Assembly: GCF_019396325.1 (NCBI RefSeq)
Contig: NZ_JAHKRO010000023.1
Location: 29,699-93,698, forward strand
Direction of reading: 5' to 3'
Origin: Nonomuraea ceibae
Lineage (GTDB): Bacteria > Actinomycetota > Actinomycetes > Streptosporangiales > Streptosporangiaceae
Length of the DNA stretch: 64,000 nucleotides
Below, one piece after another: positions 63,792-64,000 of the stretch. How positions within the stretch are numbered: position 1 is the stretch's first letter; each line of letters opens with the position of its first letter. The notes below the pieces were generated by a model. That model had not been told where the DNA came from. It did not search any database and saw nothing but the letters and a program-made list of their open reading frames with translations. A program made the position numbers and the translations under genes.

Positions 63792-63852
63792 CGAGACGAG
63801 AGCGAATGGCGTCGCGGGCGGGGCGGTAATCTCTGTACGCTTGTCGTTGCGA

Positions 63853-63928
63853 GGGGCGTTAGCTCAATTGGCAGAGCTGCGGACTTTTAATCCGTAGGTT
63901 CCGGGTTCGAGCCCCGGGCGCCCTACCA
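63853..63928 (+). tRNA. tRNA-Lys (TTT)
   Basis: Cloverleaf: acceptor GGGGCGT/GCGCCCT (two terminal G-U pairs), D arm GCTCAATTGGCAGAGC, anticodon stem GCGGA/TCCGT with loop CTTTTAA (anticodon TTT at 63886-63888), T arm CCGGG-TTCGAGC-CCCGG, discriminator A and encoded CCA. Confidence 0.95.
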
Positions 63929-63947
63929 GCTCCCCACCTGGGGAAAC

Positions 63948-63976
63948 CCTCGCTCGAAGATCATCTTTGAGTGAGG
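63948..63976 (+). terminator. Hairpin downstream of tRNA-Lys
   Basis: CCTCGCTCGAAGAT and ATCTTTGAGTGAGG pair over about 13 bp with two G-U wobbles and a 3-nt loop. No U-tract follows. It is followed by two direct copies of GTGACAGC (63978 and 63991) at the window edge. Confidence 0.5.
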
Positions 63977-64000
63977 CGTGACAGCATAAAGTGACAGCGC

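Overview
The window is about 72 percent GC by eye, densely coded and free of insertion sequences, phage genes and CRISPR arrays. Gene content and order point to a sporulating filamentous actinomycete. The key block is purF-purM-DUF3073-valine dehydrogenase-hypothetical-bldC, the order I recall from Streptomyces. The style of the accessory genes suggests a Streptosporangiaceae member such as Nonomuraea, but that placement is inference.

Layout. 0-3.6 kb: a branched-chain 2-oxo acid dehydrogenase operon (E1 alpha, E1 beta, E2) on the minus strand; its E3 partner lpdA lies apart at 37.1 kb. 3.8-7.7 kb: purS, an RsbW-like ATPase, and purQ-purL overlapping by ATGA. 7.8-11.6 kb: a secreted collagen-like protein divergent from a membrane nucleotide cyclase that is followed by a Crp/Fnr regulator. 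11.6-17.8 kb: an efflux island with two DHA2-type MFS pumps, a TetR repressor, a MetF-like reductase and an ABC exporter. 17.9-21.7 kb: a PhoX phosphatase, a bacterial SCP protein and a proline-rich membrane protein. 21.9-28 kb: purF-purM, a CGNR regulator, DUF3073, vdh and bldC. 28-32.8 kb: TetR and LacI regulators, a cell-wall amidase lipoprotein and a GH20 hexosaminidase, the last two likely acting in wall amino-sugar turnover. 32.8-38.5 kb: recD2, pyrD, a response regulator, a tautomerase homologue and lpdA. 38.5-46 kb: an accessory stretch with an alpha/beta hydrolase, an acyltransferase, an ECF sigma factor with its partner and several orphan membrane proteins. 46-52.8 kb: a secreted arabinofuranosidase-like enzyme, a large subtilase and a LuxR/TrmB-type regulator. 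52.8-58.1 kb: an Rrf2-flavohaemoglobin unit, a cis-prenyltransferase overlapping an MpaB/rubber-oxygenase-like EF-hand protein, a cupin, a truncated HxlR-SCP2 gene and a lipoprotein. 58.5-64 kb: a tRNA-Glu/Asp/Phe cluster abutting a metallophosphoesterase gene, a minimal metallopeptidase, an MFS permease, a PspC protein, an acyl-CoA dehydrogenase and tRNA-Lys.

A signal recurs across the window: many genes have a -10-like hexamer ending 6-8 (usually 7) nt before the start codon and no Shine-Dalgarno sequence, the arrangement expected for leaderless transcripts. It was used to choose several starts. The most unusual gene pair is the cis-prenyltransferase/MpaB-EF-hand pair at 54.6-56.7 kb, which could be an uncharacterised polyprenoid-oxidising system.
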